Source: Terriglobia bacterium (GTDB lineage: Bacteria > Acidobacteriota > Terriglobia > Terriglobales > Acidobacteriaceae). Taken from it: DNA of 64,000 bases. This document shows, one piece after another, positions 25,803-34,290 of the stretch; position 1 is the stretch's first letter, and each line of letters begins with the position of its first letter. Below the pieces are notes generated by a model, which saw only the letters and a program-made list of their open reading frames with translations, made no database searches and was not told the origin of the DNA. The stretch is from NCBI GenBank assembly GCA_020072815.1, contig JAIQGE010000001.1, forward strand, positions 558,001-622,000, in the 5' to 3' direction. The position numbers were made by a program, and so were the translations under genes.

Positions 25803-26549
25803 ATGCCGGAAGCAACGAGCCACGTGGCCCTGGTGACTGGCGCTTCGCAGGGAATCGGCCGCGCTTGCGCGCTCAAGCTGGCGGAAAGCGGAGCCTCCGT
25901 CGCACTGGCTGCACGCAATGAGGCCAAACTGGCGGACGTGGTCAAAGAAATCGAGTCGCTAGGCGGCCAGGCGGCGGCCTTTCGCATGGACGTGGCCAAT
26001 GAAGACGAAGTCAAAGCCGCGGTGAAGGCGGCCCAAGACCGCTTCGGCAAGATTGACATCCTGGTTAACAACGCCGGCATCACGCGGGACATGCTGCTTT
26101 TGCGCATGAAACGCGCTGACTGGGACGCCGTGCTCCAGACCAACCTCAGCGGCGCATTCTTCTGCACACAGGCGGTGATCGGCGGCATGCTGAAGCAGCG
26201 CTGGGGACGCATCATCAACATCACCAGCGTCTTCGGCCAGACGGGACAAGCCGGACAGTCGAATTACGCCGCCGCCAAAGCCGGGCTGATCGGATTTACC
26301 ATGGCCATGGCCCGCGAAGTGGCCTCGCGCAGCATTACCGTGAACGCCGTCGCGCCGGGCTACATCACCACGGCCATGACGGAAGGGCTCTCTGAGGACT
26401 TGAAGGCAAAAGTTAGCGAGATGATCCCCCTCGGCCGCCCCGGCACTGATATGGAAGTCGCGCATGCGGTGCGTTTCCTGGCTTCGGAAGAGGCCGGCTA
26501 CATCACCGGCCACGTTCTCAAAGTCAATGGCGGCATGCTGATGGGGTAA
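25803..26549 (+). CDS. fabG: 3-oxoacyl-ACP reductase FabG (SDR family)
   Basis: FabG reduces 3-oxoacyl-ACP with NADPH in fatty-acid elongation. The 248-residue protein has the cofactor motif TGASQGIG (12-19), NNAG (89-92) and the catalytic Ser142, Tyr155 and Lys159 (NITSVFGQTGQAGQSNYAAAK). The C-terminal YITGHVLKVNGGMLMG is the usual FabG end. AAGGAGG lies upstream of the ATG, and a TATAAT is about 45 bases upstream. No other fatty-acid gene is adjacent, so a related SDR substrate cannot be excluded. Confidence 0.9.
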   Translation: MPEATSHVALVTGASQGIGRACALKLAESGASVALAARNEAKLADVVKEIESLGGQAAAFRMDVANEDEVKAAVKAAQDRFGKIDILVNNAGITRDMLLLRMKRADWDAVLQTNLSGAFFCTQAVIGGMLKQRWGRIINITSVFGQTGQAGQSNYAAAKAGLIGFTMAMAREVASRSITVNAVAPGYITTAMTEGLSEDLKAKVSEMIPLGRPGTDMEVAHAVRFLASEEAGYITGHVLKVNGGMLMG

Positions 26550-26573
26550 CGTCCGCGAAAAGGATTGTGCGCC

Positions 26574-27224
26574 ATGTTGCCTGAGCAAAAACCCGCGTTG
26601 CTGGTCCTGCTGACCGTGTTCACCCTGGTGCTGGCGTGGTCCGCCATCCATCCTCACGACTACTTCACCTGGAGTCTTGAAGTCTTCCCAGCGCTGATCG
26701 CCCTGGGCGTGCTGGCTTTTACTTACCGCAGGTTCCCGTTTACGACTTTTGTTTACGTATTGATAACCATCCACGCCTGCATCCTGTTTGTCGGCGGACA
26801 TTACACCTACGCGCTGGTCCCGCTGGGTGACTGGGTACGCGACCACTTCCATCTGCTGCGCAATGATTACGACCGCGTAGGCCATTTTGCCCAGGGCTTT
26901 GTCCCTGCGCTGATTGCGCGCGAAGTGTTGTTGCGCCGCAAAGTTGTTTTGCGACGCGGCTGGCTTTTTTACATCGTATTGAGTATCTGCCTGGCCATCA
27001 GCGCCGCGTATGAACTTTTCGAGTGGCGGATTTCCGTTGCCACCGGCACGGCCGCGGAGTCGTTCCTGGGGACGCAAGGCGATCCCTGGGACACGCAGGA
27101 AGATATGGCCACTGCCTTAGTCGGCGCGCTGGTTGCGCTGATGTTTTTTTCGCGATGGCATGATCGCCTGATCGCCCGGCTTGAAGATCTGCTGTCGCGA
27201 AAGACGAGTGGGGCGCAGGCCTGA
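26574..27224 (+). CDS. DUF2238 (YjdF-like) membrane protein
   Basis: The roughly 216-residue membrane protein has about five to six helices, for example PALLVLLTVFTLVLAW and FVYVLITIHACILFVGGHYTY. The family segment NDYDRVGHFAQGFVPALIAREVL is present, as is the acidic YELFEWR with TQGDPWDTQEDM. These match DUF2238/YjdF, a family of unknown function. The ATG at 26574 is chosen because AAAAGGA lies 9 bases before it; a TTG at 26565 would add three residues. It sits 24 bases after fabG. Confidence 0.85.
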   Translation: MLPEQKPALLVLLTVFTLVLAWSAIHPHDYFTWSLEVFPALIALGVLAFTYRRFPFTTFVYVLITIHACILFVGGHYTYALVPLGDWVRDHFHLLRNDYDRVGHFAQGFVPALIAREVLLRRKVVLRRGWLFYIVLSICLAISAAYELFEWRISVATGTAAESFLGTQGDPWDTQEDMATALVGALVALMFFSRWHDRLIARLEDLLSRKTSGAQA

Positions 27225-27238
27225 GCGGGAGCACAGAA

Positions 27239-27739
27239 GTGCTGACCATCATCCAAGCCGAGACCCCGGAGCACATCGCCACGGCGCGCGAGTTGATGGT
27301 GGAGTACGCCACCTGGCTGGAATACAACCTGTGTTTCCAGGGTTTTGAAGACGAAATGCGTACGCTGCCTGGCAAGTACGCCCCGCCCGGCGGACGCCTT
27401 TTTCTAGCTCTCTGGAATGGCCAGCCCGCTGGAGTGGGCGCGCTGCGGCCGTTGCCGCAAGACATTCCCGGCGTCTGCGAGATGAAACGGCTCTACGTGC
27501 GTTCCCGATTTCGCGGACACGCCATTGGCCGCGCGCTGGCCGAAGAGCTCATCGCCGCGGCGCTGGCCTGCGGATACTCGGCCATGCGCCTGGACACCAT
27601 TCCGGGAAAAATGGACCGCGCGATCAGCCTTTACCGCGAACTGGGATTCAAAGAAGTGGCTCCTTACTACAACACGCCTGTGGATAAAACCGTCTTTATG
27701 GAGCTCAGTCTAAAGTCGTCTCCGCGCCGGTCTGCATAG
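27239..27739 (+). CDS. GNAT family N-acetyltransferase
   Basis: The 166-residue GNAT protein has the acetyl-CoA binding motif RSRFRGHAIGRALAEELI. It begins IIQAETPEHIATARELMVEY, and the C-terminal RAISLYRELGFKEVAPYYNTP is the common DinF/YhbS-like ending. The substrate is unknown. The start is a GTG at 27239, 14 bases after the preceding stop, so it is probably in one operon with fabG and the DUF2238 gene. Confidence 0.85.
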   Translation: MLTIIQAETPEHIATARELMVEYATWLEYNLCFQGFEDEMRTLPGKYAPPGGRLFLALWNGQPAGVGALRPLPQDIPGVCEMKRLYVRSRFRGHAIGRALAEELIAAALACGYSAMRLDTIPGKMDRAISLYRELGFKEVAPYYNTPVDKTVFMELSLKSSPRRSA

Positions 27740-27965
27740 AATCATGCGGATGCTGCGGCAAGCTGAAAGCAACTCGTCAACTCTATTCTCTTATCGCGTT
27801 CAGCCGGGGCAGTCTACAAGATGCTTATTTGGTAACTACATGATTTTGCTTAGTGCGCGCGTCAACAGTCATTGGGATGTGTGCAACAGAATTGTGGCTG
27901 ACGCCGAGTTCCTCGCAGGTTTTGCACGCTTGGCTGACAAAAATTGTGCTTGCAGAAAGCTTGGC

Positions 27966-27984
27966 GCGTGATTACTATTCACGC
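27966..27984. promoter_or_regulatory. Palindrome upstream of the XRE regulator
   Basis: GCGTGATTACTATTCACGC is a perfect inverted repeat with 6-base arms and a 7-base centre, 42 bases before the ATG at 28027. An autoregulatory operator is the simplest reading. Confidence 0.45.
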
Positions 27985-28026
27985 AACCCCGATCGCTGAT
28001 GCGAGCCCTGTTGTGCTGGTTCCCAA

Positions 28027-28377
28027 ATGAATATTGGAGAAACAATCAGGAATTACCGGATGCAGAAAGGTATGTCCCAAGGGGACATTGAGAAGCGTAC
28101 AGGACTGTTGCGCTGCTACCTTTCGCGGGTAGAAAACGGGCATACCATTCCGTCACTGGATACTCTTGCCAAGATCGCCGGCGCTATGGACCTGCCTCTG
28201 GGGCAGTTCTTCGCCGACCACCACTCCAACGGCAACTCCAAGAGCCTGCCGCCACTGAGCGAAGAAGAAGTCCGCTTTCTCAGCCAGATCCGCCGCTACG
28301 CCACCAACTTGAATGACAGCGACCGCAAACTGGTGCTGGCGATGGTCAAGAAGATGGCATCCAGCTCAGGCAAATAA
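28027..28377 (+). CDS. XRE-family transcriptional regulator
   Basis: The 116-residue protein has a Cro/CI-type helix-turn-helix at about 5-62 (GETIRNYRMQKGMSQGDIEKRTGLL, RVENGHTIPSLDTLAKIAGAM). A C-terminal helical part contains VRFLSQIRRYATNLNDSDRKLVLAMVKKM and is a likely dimerisation segment. No ligand-binding domain is present. A clean palindrome lies just upstream. No neighbouring operon on the same strand suggests an obvious target. Confidence 0.9.
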   Translation: MNIGETIRNYRMQKGMSQGDIEKRTGLLRCYLSRVENGHTIPSLDTLAKIAGAMDLPLGQFFADHHSNGNSKSLPPLSEEEVRFLSQIRRYATNLNDSDRKLVLAMVKKMASSSGK

Positions 28378-28400
28378 GTCAGCATTCAGCCCCTAGACAG

Positions 28401-28611
28401 AAATTGGCCGCGAGGCCGACTTGCGCGCCGAGCGGCCCGCAGAGGAGCAGGTTGGCCTCGGCGAAAAGCAGACTCGCCGGCGGTCCGGAGCGAAGTGACA
28501 GGAATATTGGGCCGCGAGGCCGACTTGCGCGCCGAGCGGCCTGCAGCAGGCGCACAAGCAAACTGAGCCCGAAGCTACACTCGCAAGCGGTTTGGAGCGC
28601 AGCGACAGAAA
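28401..28611. repeat. Tandem duplication of about 104 bp
   Basis: GGCCGCGAGGCCGACTTGCG and its continuation at 28406-28442 recur at 28510-28546 with one difference. The following parts (around GGTCCGGAGCGAAGTGACAG and GGTTTGGAGCGCAGCGACAG) also align at the same spacing. It fills the gap between two convergent genes. Confidence 0.75.
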
Positions 28612-28613
28612 AA

Positions 28614-29264
28614 CTACGCCGCGTTGGCCTCACCCAGCGTCATGACGGCCAGCTCCAACCGGTCGCGAACGCCGGTTTTGGTGAAAATGCTCTGCAAATG
28701 CCTTTTCACCGTGTTCTCGCTGATGGACAAGGCCTGACCAATGTCTTTGTTCTTCAAGCCGCGGGCCACGTAATTAGCGATCTGCCGTTCGCGATCAGAA
28801 AGCCTGCCCAGGGCGTGGTTGGATTTATGCGATTCCGCGCTCATGCTGGCCAGCACCTGCTGCGCCCGCTCATCGGAGAACGCGAGTTCGCCCCGGGCCA
28901 CGGTGCGGATGGCCGCGAACAAGGTTTCCGAGCCATCGTTCTTGAGGACCAGCCCGCGCGCGCCGAGTTTCACGGCTTGCGCGTAGTCGGCTTCATTCTC
29001 GGATGACGTTAGCACCACTGCGCCGGCGCGGTTGCCCGCGCGATCCAGCGCGCGCAACACTTCAAAGCCATCGCCGGGAGGAAGGAACTGGTCCAGGATC
29101 AGCACGTCCGGCTGCAGCTCCTGCACCATGGTTAAGGCCTCCGGGCCGGTGATGGCGCAACCCGCCACCTCGAAGTCTTCCTGCGAAGTCAGTAATGACG
29201 CCAGCGACTCGCGCAGCACTTTATGATCGTAGGCGATAATAAGACGAATCCGTTTGGGGGACAT
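28614..29264 (-). CDS. NarL/LuxR-type response regulator
   Basis: The protein has a receiver domain (about 1-120) with IIAYDHKVLRESL (one of the paired acidic residues is Tyr), the phospho-acceptor Asp in DVLILDQFLPPGDG, and the Thr/Lys positions in VVLTSS and GLVLKND. The C-terminal LuxR helix-turn-helix (about 150-210) reads LSDRERQIANYVARGLKNKDIGQALSISENTVKRHLQ. The ATG at 29264 (216 residues) is preferred, because upstream in-frame ATGs at 29279 and 29288 and the longer 29375 frame add no conserved sequence. No histidine kinase is adjacent, so it is an orphan regulator. Confidence 0.9.
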   Translation of the reverse strand: MSPKRIRLIIAYDHKVLRESLASLLTSQEDFEVAGCAITGPEALTMVQELQPDVLILDQFLPPGDGFEVLRALDRAGNRAGAVVLTSSENEADYAQAVKLGARGLVLKNDGSETLFAAIRTVARGELAFSDERAQQVLASMSAESHKSNHALGRLSDRERQIANYVARGLKNKDIGQALSISENTVKRHLQSIFTKTGVRDRLELAVMTLGEANAA

Positions 29265-29406
29265 ATTTACACCATTCATATCTGACATTGGATGCAATCC
29301 AAAGCACAATGAACTGCCTGGACTTTGGGGTAAATTTCGGTAATTTTTCTTATGATATAGTCCGCTCAGCCGCAATCGTGACCGCGGAAGACGGAGTTTT
29401 GCTCCC

Positions 29407-30012
29407 TTGACGATCGACGAAGAACTCTCGATGCTCGAAGATCATCTGCGCCGCCTCAAGGTGGAGTACGACATCTATTTCGGCGGCGGTTCCAAAAAAC
29501 CGCCCCAAGACATCGAATGGAAAGTCAAAAACCTGCTGAAAAAATATTCTGACGGCAGCCGCATGAATTACGGCCAGCGCTTCCGTTATAACACCGCGCA
29601 GCAGAAGTTCGCGCTGTACAACGCTCTGTGGCAGCAGAAACTGCAGATCAAGGAAGAAGGGTACCGCCGTCCCCAGGACGCCGTTCTGGGAATCCAGGGC
29701 CTGCGTCCTGACCAGCAGCATGCCGCCGAGCAGGAGCTTAAGCTGCACGGCTCAGTGGTTGACGCTAAGCCCTTTAGCGTGGCTTTCTCTGACTCCAAGT
29801 CCGACCAGAAGCAGGTCGAGGCCCTGTTCCACGCCCTCTCTGACGCGCGCAAGCATACCGGCGAAAAAAGCTCGGCCAATCTGGACTCCTTCAAGAAATT
29901 CGTCCAGCAAAAGACCTCGCAACTCCGCAAAGAGTACGGCTCCAAATCCGTGGAATACTCGGTGGAGATCAAAAACGGCCAGGTCAAACTCAAAGCCAAA
30001 CCCAAAGCGTAA
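29407..30012 (+). CDS. Conserved hypothetical, coiled-coil-rich protein
   Basis: The function is not recognised. The 201-residue hydrophilic protein opens with an amphipathic helix (EELSMLEDHLRRLKVEYDIYFGGGSKKPPQDIEWKV) followed by NYGQRFRYNTAQQKFALYNALWQQKL. This resembles a domain in myxobacterial and acidobacterial proteins where a helix precedes YFxGxxKxPP. The C-terminal part (DQKQVEALFHALSDARKHTGEKSS) is charged and helical. There is no signal peptide or membrane segment. It is divergent from the response regulator, and the start is a TTG at 29407. Confidence 0.65.
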   Translation: MTIDEELSMLEDHLRRLKVEYDIYFGGGSKKPPQDIEWKVKNLLKKYSDGSRMNYGQRFRYNTAQQKFALYNALWQQKLQIKEEGYRRPQDAVLGIQGLRPDQQHAAEQELKLHGSVVDAKPFSVAFSDSKSDQKQVEALFHALSDARKHTGEKSSANLDSFKKFVQQKTSQLRKEYGSKSVEYSVEIKNGQVKLKAKPKA

Positions 30013-30181
30013 GGGAAATTGGGGATTGTGTAATTTGGTAATCGGATAATTTGCCGATTTGCGTTTTCAAATTACGAAATTACAAAATCATTCAATTACC
30101 AATTCCTCTTCCTCTGTTTGCACGTCGTCGGCCCTCACTGTTACCTTATTCCTTAACCCTTCCCCCTTCCGAGGAAACGCC

Positions 30182-31768
30182 GTGCCCAAAATTCAGCGTG
30201 CCATACTCAGCGTCACCGATAAGACCGGCCTCGTAGACTTCGGCAAAAAACTCTCCGCCCTGAAAGTTGAACTCATTTCCACCGGCGGAACTGCCAAGCT
30301 GTTGCGCGAATCCGGCGTGGCGGTGAAAGATATTTCCGAGCTCACCGGCTTTCCCGAAATGATGGACGGTCGCGTCAAGACGCTTCATCCCAAGGTCCAC
30401 GGCGGGATCCTGCACGTGCGCGACAATCCCAGCCACGTGGCGTCGGCACGCGAGCACGGCATCCAGCCCATTGACATGGTCGTGGTCAACCTTTACGCGT
30501 TTGAAAAGACGGCATCCAAACCGGGCGTGCACTTTGACGAGGTGATCGAGAACATTGATATCGGAGGGCCGTCCATGGTGCGGTCCGCGGCCAAAAACTT
30601 TCGCGACGTGGCCATTGTGACTTCGCCGGATGACTATTCGGCCATCGCCGCGGAGATGTCGGCTTCCGGCGGCGATGTCTCGTTGGCCACGCGCTGGCGT
30701 CTGGCGCAACGGGCCTTCGCCACCACCGCCGCTTATGACAGCGCCATCGCGGCCACCCTGGCGGGCATCACGCTGAATGAAGCCGACGCCGGCCAGTTCC
30801 GGCTTTCTTCATCACAAGCAGCTCCGCCGCAAGCTGACTTCCCCGCGGCGCTACGTTTTTCCCTGAGCAAAGTTATGGACCTGCGCTACGGCGAAAACCC
30901 GCACCAGCGCGCCGCCATGTACTCTGACGGTTCCGCCACCGGCGTGGCCAACTGCCGCCAGTTGCAGGGGAAAGAACTCTCTTTCAACAACATTGTTGAC
31001 CTGCAGGCTGCCTGGGACCTGGCGCAGGAATTCGACCAGACCGTTTGCACCATCATCAAGCATACGAACCCGTGCGGCACGGCCACCGGGCACACTCTGC
31101 ATGAAGCCTACCTGCGCGCGCTGGAAGCTGACCCCGTGTCGGCTTTCGGTGGAGTCATCGGCGTGAACCGGGTGATTGACGGCGCCGCCGCGGAAGAAAT
31201 GGCCAAGCTGTTTGTGGAAGCCATCGCTGCTCCCGGCTTTGACCCCGAAGCCAAGGCCAAATTCGCTGCAAAGAAGAACCTGCGCCTGGTGGAAGTAAAG
31301 CCGGGGCCGGCCAAATTCGTGATGAAGCACGTTTCCGGCGGAATGTTAGTGCAGGACGTTGACATGCGCCCGCTGGCGCCGTCTGATCTGAAGGTTGTCA
31401 CCCAGCGCCAGCCTACCGCCGAAGAACTCCGCGCCCTGCTGTTTGCATGGAAAGTGTGCAAACATGTGAAGTCCAATGCCATTGTTTATGCGCGCGACGG
31501 CCAAAGCGTGGGCATTGGCGCAGGGCAGATGTCCCGCGTGGATTCCTGCAAGATCGGGGCCATGAAAGCGATCTTACCTTTGCCGGGCACGGTGGCCGCT
31601 TCAGACGCGTTTTTCCCTTTCCCGGACGGCGTGGAAGAGATCGCGCGGGCAGGCGCTACGGCCATCATCCAGCCGGGAGGGTCGGTACGCGACCAGGAGG
31701 TCATTGACGCCGCCAACCGCCTGGGGCTGGCCATGGTGCTTACCGGCGTCCGTCACTTCCGTCACTAA
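30182..31768 (+). CDS. purH: Bifunctional AICAR transformylase/IMP cyclohydrolase PurH
   Basis: PurH catalyses the last two steps of IMP synthesis. The N-terminal MGS-like IMP cyclohydrolase domain (about 1-200) has RAILSVTDKTGLVDFGKKL and ELTGFPEMMDGRVKTLHPKVHGG. The AICAR transformylase domain follows, with DLRYGENPHQRA, IKHTNPCGTATG and SNAIVYARDG, ending PGGSVRDQEVIDAANRLGLAMVLTGVRHFRH. The GTG at 30182 with GAGGAAA upstream gives 528 residues, the usual size; the open frame extends 41 codons further upstream without homology. An AT-rich inverted segment (about 30020-30110) precedes it. Confidence 0.97.
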   Translation: MPKIQRAILSVTDKTGLVDFGKKLSALKVELISTGGTAKLLRESGVAVKDISELTGFPEMMDGRVKTLHPKVHGGILHVRDNPSHVASAREHGIQPIDMVVVNLYAFEKTASKPGVHFDEVIENIDIGGPSMVRSAAKNFRDVAIVTSPDDYSAIAAEMSASGGDVSLATRWRLAQRAFATTAAYDSAIAATLAGITLNEADAGQFRLSSSQAAPPQADFPAALRFSLSKVMDLRYGENPHQRAAMYSDGSATGVANCRQLQGKELSFNNIVDLQAAWDLAQEFDQTVCTIIKHTNPCGTATGHTLHEAYLRALEADPVSAFGGVIGVNRVIDGAAAEEMAKLFVEAIAAPGFDPEAKAKFAAKKNLRLVEVKPGPAKFVMKHVSGGMLVQDVDMRPLAPSDLKVVTQRQPTAEELRALLFAWKVCKHVKSNAIVYARDGQSVGIGAGQMSRVDSCKIGAMKAILPLPGTVAASDAFFPFPDGVEEIARAGATAIIQPGGSVRDQEVIDAANRLGLAMVLTGVRHFRH

Positions 31769-31894
31769 GTAGGAAGTGTTATCTACTGCGCGGTTTAGGC
31801 CCAGCCGGGCTAGAATTATGACAGAAGGGTTGACTCCCGGCAGCGCCCGCAGCATCCAAATGAAGGGATTGTATTTTCGGTCCTCATTATTCTT

Positions 31895-33988
31895 ATGAAT
31901 TTCAGCAAACGCTCGTTGCTTAGTTCTCTAGTCCTGCTTCTCTCACTCTCCGCAGTCGCGCAGAAAACGCATCCGCAGGAAAAAGCCCCGGCCGGCAAGC
32001 CGTCCGTCACGTCACAACAGCCCGCGCAGCCGGGCGCTCCCGGAATGCCGGAAGCCGCCAAGAAGGTGGACCACGCAGCTTCGTACTACCACTACTCTCT
32101 GGCTCATATGTACGAAGAGATGATGGCCATGTACAGCCGGTCAGAGTACGCGACCAAGGCCATTGAAGAATACAAGCTGGCCATTGAGAACGATCCCTCT
32201 TCAGAGTTCTTGAACGCCGGGCTGGCCGAGTTGTACTCGCGCACGGGCCGCATCCGTGACGCCGTTCTGGAAGCCCAGGAAATCATCAAGCGCGACCCCA
32301 ACAATCTGCATGCCCGCAAGCTGCTGGGCCGCATCTACCTTCGCTCCATGGGCGACGGACAAAACGGCGCGCCTTCGCCGGAACTCCTCAAACTCGCGGT
32401 TGAGCAGTATGAAGCCATCGCCCGCATCGAACCCAAGAACATTGACAATCATCTTCTTCTCGGGCACTTGTACTTTTTGAGCAAAGACCTGCCCAAGGCG
32501 GAAGTCCAGCTGAAAGCGGCGTTGGAAATTGATCCTGGTTCGGAAGAAGCGGTCGCCCGCCTGGCCTTTCTGTACAACGAGCAGGGCGACAACAAACACG
32601 CCTTGGAAACGCTGAACGCGGTCCCTGAAGCCCGCCGCACCAGCAAGATCTACGCCATGATGGGCTACACTTTTGAGCAGCAGAAGGACTACAAGTCTGC
32701 CATCGCTTCTTACCAGCACGCACTGATCCTGGACAAAGACAATCTGGACGCGCTGCGCGGTTTGGCCCAGAACCTGGCCAACGATAACCAGACCACGGCC
32801 GCGCTGGAACAGTACCGCATGCTGCAGGAAGCTGATCCCCAGGACCCGCAAGCTGCGCTGCGCGTGTCCGATCTTTACCGCCGCATGGGCAAGTTCGATC
32901 TGGCCCTGGAGAGCCTGAAGAAAGCCGAGGCGCTGCAGCAGGACTCGCTGGAAGTCGCGTACAGTGAAGCCAACATCCTGGAAGCCCAGGGCAAACTGGA
33001 CGAAGCCGCGGCCGCCCTGCAAAAGCTGATCGCCCGCTCCACCGCGCCGACTGACCGTCACAATCTGGCGCTCTTCCTGGACCGCCTGGGGAACATCTAT
33101 CGCCAGTCCGGCAAGTATCCGCTGGCGCAGGAAACCTACCGCCGCATCGTGGACATGGGCGGCGAAGAGTCCGCGCGCGGCTATTCCGGACTCATTGACA
33201 ACTATCGCGACCAGAAACTCTGGGCGGACGCCACCCGAACCGCGCAAGAAGCGGTAAAGAAACTGCCCGAAGACAAGAACATGAAGCTGGCGCTGGCCCA
33301 GCAGCTTGCCGACGAGGGCAAAGCGGAAGAAAGCATCAATCTGGCCAAGGCCGTGGTGCAGAGCTTGCCTGACGACCGCGACGCACTGATCTCGCTCTCT
33401 CAGGTTTACGTGCGCCTCAAGCGCTTCCAGGAAGCCGAAGACATTCTGCTGGGAATGGACAAGCAGGCCACGCGTCCGGAAGAACGGCAGGGCATTCGCT
33501 TTATCCTGGGCGCAACCTACGAGCGGGAAAAGAAATTCGATCTGGCCGAACAGGAATTCCGCAAGGTCTTGCAGCAGGACCCCGGCAGCGCCGGTACGCT
33601 GAACTATCTCGGCTACATGATGGCCGATCACAACATGCATCTGGAAGAAGCGCTGGGCCTGATCAAACGGGCCGTGGAACTGGAGCCGGAGAACGGCGCT
33701 TATCTGGACTCGCTGGGCTGGGCCTACTTCAAGCTGAACAACTACGAACTCGCCGAACAGAACCTGCGCCGCGCCATGGAAAAAAATCCCAATGACGCCA
33801 CCATGCATGATCACCTGGGCGAGTTGTATGCCAAGACCGGCAAGCTCAAGATGGCCGTCATGCACTGGGAGCGCGCACTGGCCGAATGGGGCCGCTCCGT
33901 CCCCGCTGACGTTGATCAACAGGATGTGGCGCGCGTCCAGAAAAAGCTGGAAAGCACCAAGACCAAGCTGGCCCAGCAGCAGCATTGA
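31895..33988 (+). CDS. Secreted TPR-repeat protein
   Basis: The 697-residue protein has a signal peptide (SLLSSLVLLLSLSAVAQ, cleavage near residue 23) and a Pro/Ala/Gln-rich linker to about residue 55. More than a dozen tetratricopeptide units then cover nearly the whole length (for example KAIEEYKLAIENDPSSEFLN and AEQEFRKVLQQDPGSAGTLN). TPR arrays assemble multiprotein complexes; a periplasmic or outer-membrane scaffold is likely. The C-terminal region keeps the LGYMMADHN..LEEAL and LDSLGWAYFKL pattern common in large bacterial TPR proteins. It is a single gene. Confidence 0.88.
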   Translation: MNFSKRSLLSSLVLLLSLSAVAQKTHPQEKAPAGKPSVTSQQPAQPGAPGMPEAAKKVDHAASYYHYSLAHMYEEMMAMYSRSEYATKAIEEYKLAIENDPSSEFLNAGLAELYSRTGRIRDAVLEAQEIIKRDPNNLHARKLLGRIYLRSMGDGQNGAPSPELLKLAVEQYEAIARIEPKNIDNHLLLGHLYFLSKDLPKAEVQLKAALEIDPGSEEAVARLAFLYNEQGDNKHALETLNAVPEARRTSKIYAMMGYTFEQQKDYKSAIASYQHALILDKDNLDALRGLAQNLANDNQTTAALEQYRMLQEADPQDPQAALRVSDLYRRMGKFDLALESLKKAEALQQDSLEVAYSEANILEAQGKLDEAAAALQKLIARSTAPTDRHNLALFLDRLGNIYRQSGKYPLAQETYRRIVDMGGEESARGYSGLIDNYRDQKLWADATRTAQEAVKKLPEDKNMKLALAQQLADEGKAEESINLAKAVVQSLPDDRDALISLSQVYVRLKRFQEAEDILLGMDKQATRPEERQGIRFILGATYEREKKFDLAEQEFRKVLQQDPGSAGTLNYLGYMMADHNMHLEEALGLIKRAVELEPENGAYLDSLGWAYFKLNNYELAEQNLRRAMEKNPNDATMHDHLGELYAKTGKLKMAVMHWERALAEWGRSVPADVDQQDVARVQKKLESTKTKLAQQQH

Positions 33989-34290
33989 TCTAAACCCTTA
34001 AACCAATTCTTCACGCTCGCGTGGGCGCGCAAAAACAAGCGGCCCCAGAACAACAAATCTGGGGCCGCTGGCAATAGCGGGCTCATCCGAGTATGTAATG
34101 CTCGCCACCGGCTCACGGCTGGCGGGTCGTTCAAACCGCGGCCGATGGCTTGCCCGCTACTTTCCCGCGCCAACCGCCCGGCGACGACTGCAAGCCGCCG
34201 TGCCGTCATGCGCGGAACTTAAACTCGCCTCAAGTAGCGGCTGGCTGAGCCCCATGAAAGATCAGCCAGCCACATCCTTGGGGGCTAGGG
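33989..34290. other. Intergenic region between convergent genes
   Basis: 302 bases hold the terminator hairpin at 34038-34069 and nothing else I can identify. Confidence 0.5.
34031..34069 (-). terminator. Intrinsic terminator of the multicopper oxidase gene
   Basis: AGCGGCCCCAGA and TCTGGGGCCGCT form a perfect 12-base stem. On the minus strand it is followed by TGTTTTTG. It may also stop the convergent TPR transcript. Confidence 0.8.

Noticed and set aside
27744-27971. 75-codon frame upstream of the XRE gene
   Set aside because: No ribosome site or family resemblance; it covers the promoter area with the palindrome.
32201-33985. Long minus-strand frame antisense to the TPR protein
   Set aside because: The plus strand shows clear TPR periodicity and a signal peptide.
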